A stretch of 36,492 nt of DNA from a bacterium (GTDB lineage Bacteria > Planctomycetota > UBA1135 > GCA-002686595): NCBI GenBank assembly GCA_030428965.1, contig JAUIEE010000003.1, positions 1 through 36,492 on the forward strand, read 5' to 3'. Below the pieces are notes generated by a model. The model searched no databases and had not been told where the DNA came from. It was given only the letters and a program-made list of their open reading frames with translations. The stretch's first letter is position 1. The number at the start of each line of letters is the position of its first letter. The translations under genes were made by a program, and so were the position numbers. Shown here in pieces: positions 33,525 through 36,492 of this stretch.

Positions 33525-35143
33525 TGGGGTTCCTCGACTACGCCGCCAAAGAGGTCCGCCACCTCCTGGGTGAATCCGTCGGCGCGAGGCGCGGACTTCC
33601 TCGCGGGGGGTGCCTCGCCCTTCTCCGGCGGGGGCACCGAGCCCTCCAGCCTAACCTCCAGCTCCCGGCCCACGAGCTGGGAAAAGGCCCGTCGGATCGC
33701 CGCCTGGTTGCGGCGATCGGCCAGGAGCTTGTGTTCCTTTTCCTCCACGGGCCGGACCGCCAGCACGTCCCCGTCGAGCTGTCCCCGGTTGCGCAGGCAC
33801 TCGGCCAGGGACCCGTGGGTTCCCTCCAGCTGGGCCAGGAGTTTCTGCCACAGCTCGGGTCCCGCAGGCAGGTCGGAGGACGGCGCCGGGCGAGCGGGCT
33901 CGCTGCGGGCTGCGGCGCGGGGCTCGGGCGTCGGCTCGGGGGCCGGGGAGCTGCGTCGCGAGCCGGCCGGCGCGACGGGGGCTGCCTCCTGGGCCGCGCC
34001 CGGTCCGAGGCGACCCTCGAGCTCCTCCAGACGACGGGTGAGCTCGCCCAAGAGGAGCGTGGTCGGCTCGCGGCACAAGTCGAGCAGAGTGACCTCCAGC
34101 ACGACTCGCTCCTGCCCCGGGAACAGCCTCATGCGCTCCCTGGAACGCAGCAGCTCCTGGAGCCAAAGCTCGATGCGTTCGGCCCCCAGACGCTTGGCGA
34201 ACTCCAGGGCGACTCGCTTCTCCTCGGGCGAACCGGGCACGAGGGGCGTCTTCTCGCCGCAGTGCAGCAGCACGGTCCCGTGCCGGACCCGTTCGAGCAG
34301 CCCCGAAACGACCTCGGCCTCGCTGCCCCCGAGATCCGCCAGGCCTTCGAGCATGGTGGCCGTCTCCCCGGCTTCGACCGCGCTCAAGAGAGCGTCGAGG
34401 CCCCGGACGCCGCCGTCACCGGCCAGGCGTTCGAGGTCCTGGAGCGTCGGCTCGTTGCCGGCCAGGGCCAGGAGCTTGTCCGCCGAGGAGAGCGCATCGC
34501 GCATACCGCCGCGGGCCGAGCGAGCGAGCTCCTCGACCACCCCCTCCCCGGGCTCGACGCCCTCCTGTCGAAACACCTCCGCCAGTCGGGCGGAGATCTT
34601 CTCCTCGGGGAGGGGCTCCAGGCGCAGCACCTGGCAGCGGGAGAGGATCGTGTCGAGCACCTTGTGGGGCTCGGTGGTCGCGAACAGGAAGACCACGTGG
34701 GGCGGGGGTTCCTCCAGGGTCTTGAGGAGGGCGTTGAAAGCCCCCTTCGAGAGCATGTGGACCTCGTCGATGATGTAGACCTTGTGGCGCGCGCGCATGG
34801 GCGCGTAGGTCGCTTCGTCCCGCAGCTCACGGATCGTGTCCACGCCGGTGTGGGAGGCCGCATCGAGCTCGATGATGTCGACCTCGGTCCCCTTCTCGGC
34901 GGCCTGGCACCGATCGCACGCTCCACAGGGATCGGGGGTCGGGCCCTCGGCGCAGTTGAGGCACTTGGCCAGGATGCGCGCCAGGGTGGTCTTGCCGGTT
35001 CCGCGCGGCCCGGAGAAGAGGTAAGCGTGGCCGATGCGCCCCTCGGCCAGGGCTCCGCGCAAGAGGCGGGTCACGACCTCCTGACCGATCACTTCATCGA
35101 AGGAGCGCGGCCGGTACTTGCGGGCCAGAACCAGATACGACAT
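33521..35143 (-). CDS. dnaX: DNA polymerase III subunits gamma/tau
   Basis: Clamp-loader ATPase of the replicase, 540 residues from the ATG at 35143, which is chosen because DnaX proteins begin MSYxVLARKYRP; the frame is open further upstream to 35212. Walker A is GPRGTGKT (45-52), zinc cysteines lie at 61, 64, 73, 76 and 79, Walker B is DEVH (126-129), and sensor 1 is FLFATTEPHK. The C-terminal third is Pro/Ala/Arg-rich (GPGAAQEAAPVAPAG...) followed by a tau-like domain. No obvious slippery run that would give a gamma form was noticed. A -10-like element lies upstream at 35304-35309. Confidence 0.96.
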   Translation of the reverse strand: MSYLVLARKYRPRSFDEVIGQEVVTRLLRGALAEGRIGHAYLFSGPRGTGKTTLARILAKCLNCAEGPTPDPCGACDRCQAAEKGTEVDIIELDAASHTGVDTIRELRDEATYAPMRARHKVYIIDEVHMLSKGAFNALLKTLEEPPPHVVFLFATTEPHKVLDTILSRCQVLRLEPLPEEKISARLAEVFRQEGVEPGEGVVEELARSARGGMRDALSSADKLLALAGNEPTLQDLERLAGDGGVRGLDALLSAVEAGETATMLEGLADLGGSEAEVVSGLLERVRHGTVLLHCGEKTPLVPGSPEEKRVALEFAKRLGAERIELWLQELLRSRERMRLFPGQERVVLEVTLLDLCREPTTLLLGELTRRLEELEGRLGPGAAQEAAPVAPAGSRRSSPAPEPTPEPRAAARSEPARPAPSSDLPAGPELWQKLLAQLEGTHGSLAECLRNRGQLDGDVLAVRPVEEKEHKLLADRRNQAAIRRAFSQLVGRELEVRLEGSVPPPEKGEAPPARKSAPRADGFTQEVADLFGGVVEEPQ

Positions 35144-35282
35144 GGGGCTTGGGCGATGGTGGTGAGAGTCGAGTGAAGCGAACGCGCCAGTGGGCCCGGG
35201 CCGGACGCACATGAACCCGTGTCCTTAGGGCTGCTCCGTTCCCGGCCTGACCCGGTTCGAACCCGGCCCATTGCACCGGACC

Positions 35283-35300
35283 GAGCCCACTGCCGGGCTC
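35283..35300 (-). repeat. Inverted repeat after tRNA-Ser(GGA)
   Basis: GAGCCC (35283-35288) and GGGCTC (35295-35300) form a 6-bp stem with a 6-nt loop downstream of the tRNA and next to the TAGAAT element. It may be a terminator without T-run. Confidence 0.3.
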
Positions 35301-35303
35301 GCC

Positions 35304-35309
35304 ATTCTA
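35304..35309 (-). promoter_or_regulatory. Candidate -10 element for dnaX
   Basis: The minus strand reads TAGAAT, matching five of six consensus bases, 37 bp past tRNA-Ser(GGA) and about 160 bp upstream of the dnaX ATG. No good -35 hexamer is seen. Confidence 0.35.
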
Positions 35310-35345
35310 TCTCACCGCCCGCATCCTGGGAGAGGTTCGGGAAGG

Positions 35346-35436
<91 letters not shown>

Positions 35437-35452
35437 TTGTTCGTACGGCAGG

Positions 35453-35541
<89 letters not shown>

Positions 35542-35570
35542 GTGCTCTGCCGTTGCCCAGCTCGTCACGT

Positions 35571-35586
35571 GGCTTCGTGAGAAGCC
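35571..35586 (-). terminator. Small hairpin after tadA
   Basis: GGCTTC (35571-35576), GTGA loop, GAAGCC (35581-35586), located between the tadA stop and tRNA-Ser(CGA). No T-run. It may be a processing or weak termination site. Confidence 0.3.
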
Positions 35587-35604
35587 CCGGAGCCGCCGGG
35601 CGAC

Positions 35605-36275
<671 letters not shown>

Positions 36276-36292
36276 ACGCAAATCGGGGGGAG

Positions 36293-36321
36293 GTTGTAGC
36301 CCCGGGCCCCTGGGCTGTCAA
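36293..36321 (-). promoter_or_regulatory. Sigma-70 promoter of tRNA-Arg(ACG)
   Basis: The minus strand has a perfect TTGACA (36321-36316), exactly 17 bp, then TACAAC (36298-36293). The start point would fall about 10 nt upstream of the tRNA 5' end. This is the best promoter in the window and may also serve tadA and the serine tRNAs. Confidence 0.78.
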
Positions 36322-36386
36322 GCAAGCCCCATCCTGGAGGGCTCCTTCGCGGTGGAATCGCTCGCCGGCTCCGCTAGGCTAGCGCC

Positions 36387-36492
36387 ATGACCAACCACCC
36401 GGCACCCCAGCACCTGATCCGGCTCTCCGACTTGGGGGACGAGCTCCTGGAGGACATCCTGGAGCTCTCGGCCCGAATGAAGCGTCGCACCG
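36387..36492 (+). CDS. argF: Probable ornithine carbamoyltransferase, N-terminal fragment
   Basis: Only 35 codons lie in the window, and this is the only plus-strand gene. The start MTNHPAPQHLIRLSDLGDELLEDILELSARMKRR fits the N-terminus of ornithine carbamoyltransferase (xHFLxLxDLxxxELxxLLxxAxxLK), the arginine-synthesis enzyme making citrulline. An AGG lies eight bases before the ATG at 36387. The catalytic STRT motif would be outside, so aspartate carbamoyltransferase or another relative is not fully excluded. It is divergent from tRNA-Arg, with about 110 bp between them. Confidence 0.62.
   Translation, partial: MTNHPAPQHLIRLSDLGDELLEDILELSARMKRRT

Noticed and set aside
32259-34778. Long plus-strand open frame (839 codons) across rpoN, recR, ybaB and dnaX
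   Set aside because: It lies opposite four certain genes and has no recognisable domain; it is a by-product of GC-rich third positions.
35245-35265. Sequence resembling a tRNA T arm (CCGG-TTCGAAC-CCGG)
   Set aside because: No anticodon arm, D arm or acceptor pairing is found around it on either strand; it is a short palindrome around GGTTCGAACC, perhaps a tRNA remnant at most.

Overview
The window is a GC-rich bacterial chromosome segment (by eye about two thirds G+C) with nearly every gene on the minus strand; the only plus-strand gene is a fragment at the far right. The gene content is that of a Gram-negative (diderm) bacterium: lipoproteins with lipoboxes, a PilQ-type secretin, type IV pilus assembly proteins, sigma-54 and regulatory PTS proteins. 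Very large lipoproteins with Ig-like repeats, an RNase E/G with a long disordered N-terminal arm and many GTG starts fit a deep-branching Planctomycetota-like lineage or perhaps a Myxococcota-like one. This assignment is inference; no 16S gene is present.

Layout, right to left, which is the direction of transcription. (1) 36387-36492, plus strand: the start of a probable ornithine carbamoyltransferase. (2) 36321-35346: a well-formed promoter, tRNA-Arg(ACG), tadA (whose known bacterial substrate is that tRNA), tRNA-Ser(CGA) and tRNA-Ser(GGA). (3) 35143-32556: the replication/repair cluster dnaX-ybaB-recR. (4) 32492-28727: rpoN, truA, hpf, ptsN and an HPr gene, a sigma-54/regulatory-PTS neighbourhood. 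(5) 28505-23529: a type IV pilus operon, pilM-pilN-pilO-secretin, with 4-bp stop/start overlaps at all three junctions and two strong hairpins after the last gene. (6) 23043-18900: RNase E/G, rplU, rpmA and obg. (7) 18714-12782: a PilT-type ATPase, a GspC-like PDZ protein, coaX, a short MnmE-like GTPase and pyrB fused to a PyrI-type zinc domain. (8) 12337-1: an accessory block of four giant lipoproteins. Three are paralogues of about 1040-1056 residues (one frameshifted, one cut by the window edge); the fourth is a glycine-rich lipoprotein that shares their C-terminal end motif.

The most unusual material is the lipoprotein array at 1-12337, which I cannot match to any named family beyond Ig-like (Big_5-type) modules. 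Next come the modified versions of standard proteins: the PyrB-zinc-domain fusion, the MnmE relative without its catalytic C-terminus, a PilM that appears to lack an internal block of its ATPase fold, and a PilO that may carry a PilP-like C-terminal domain. I saw no CRISPR array, insertion sequence, prophage or rRNA gene. All calls come from reading the sequence; no database search was possible.
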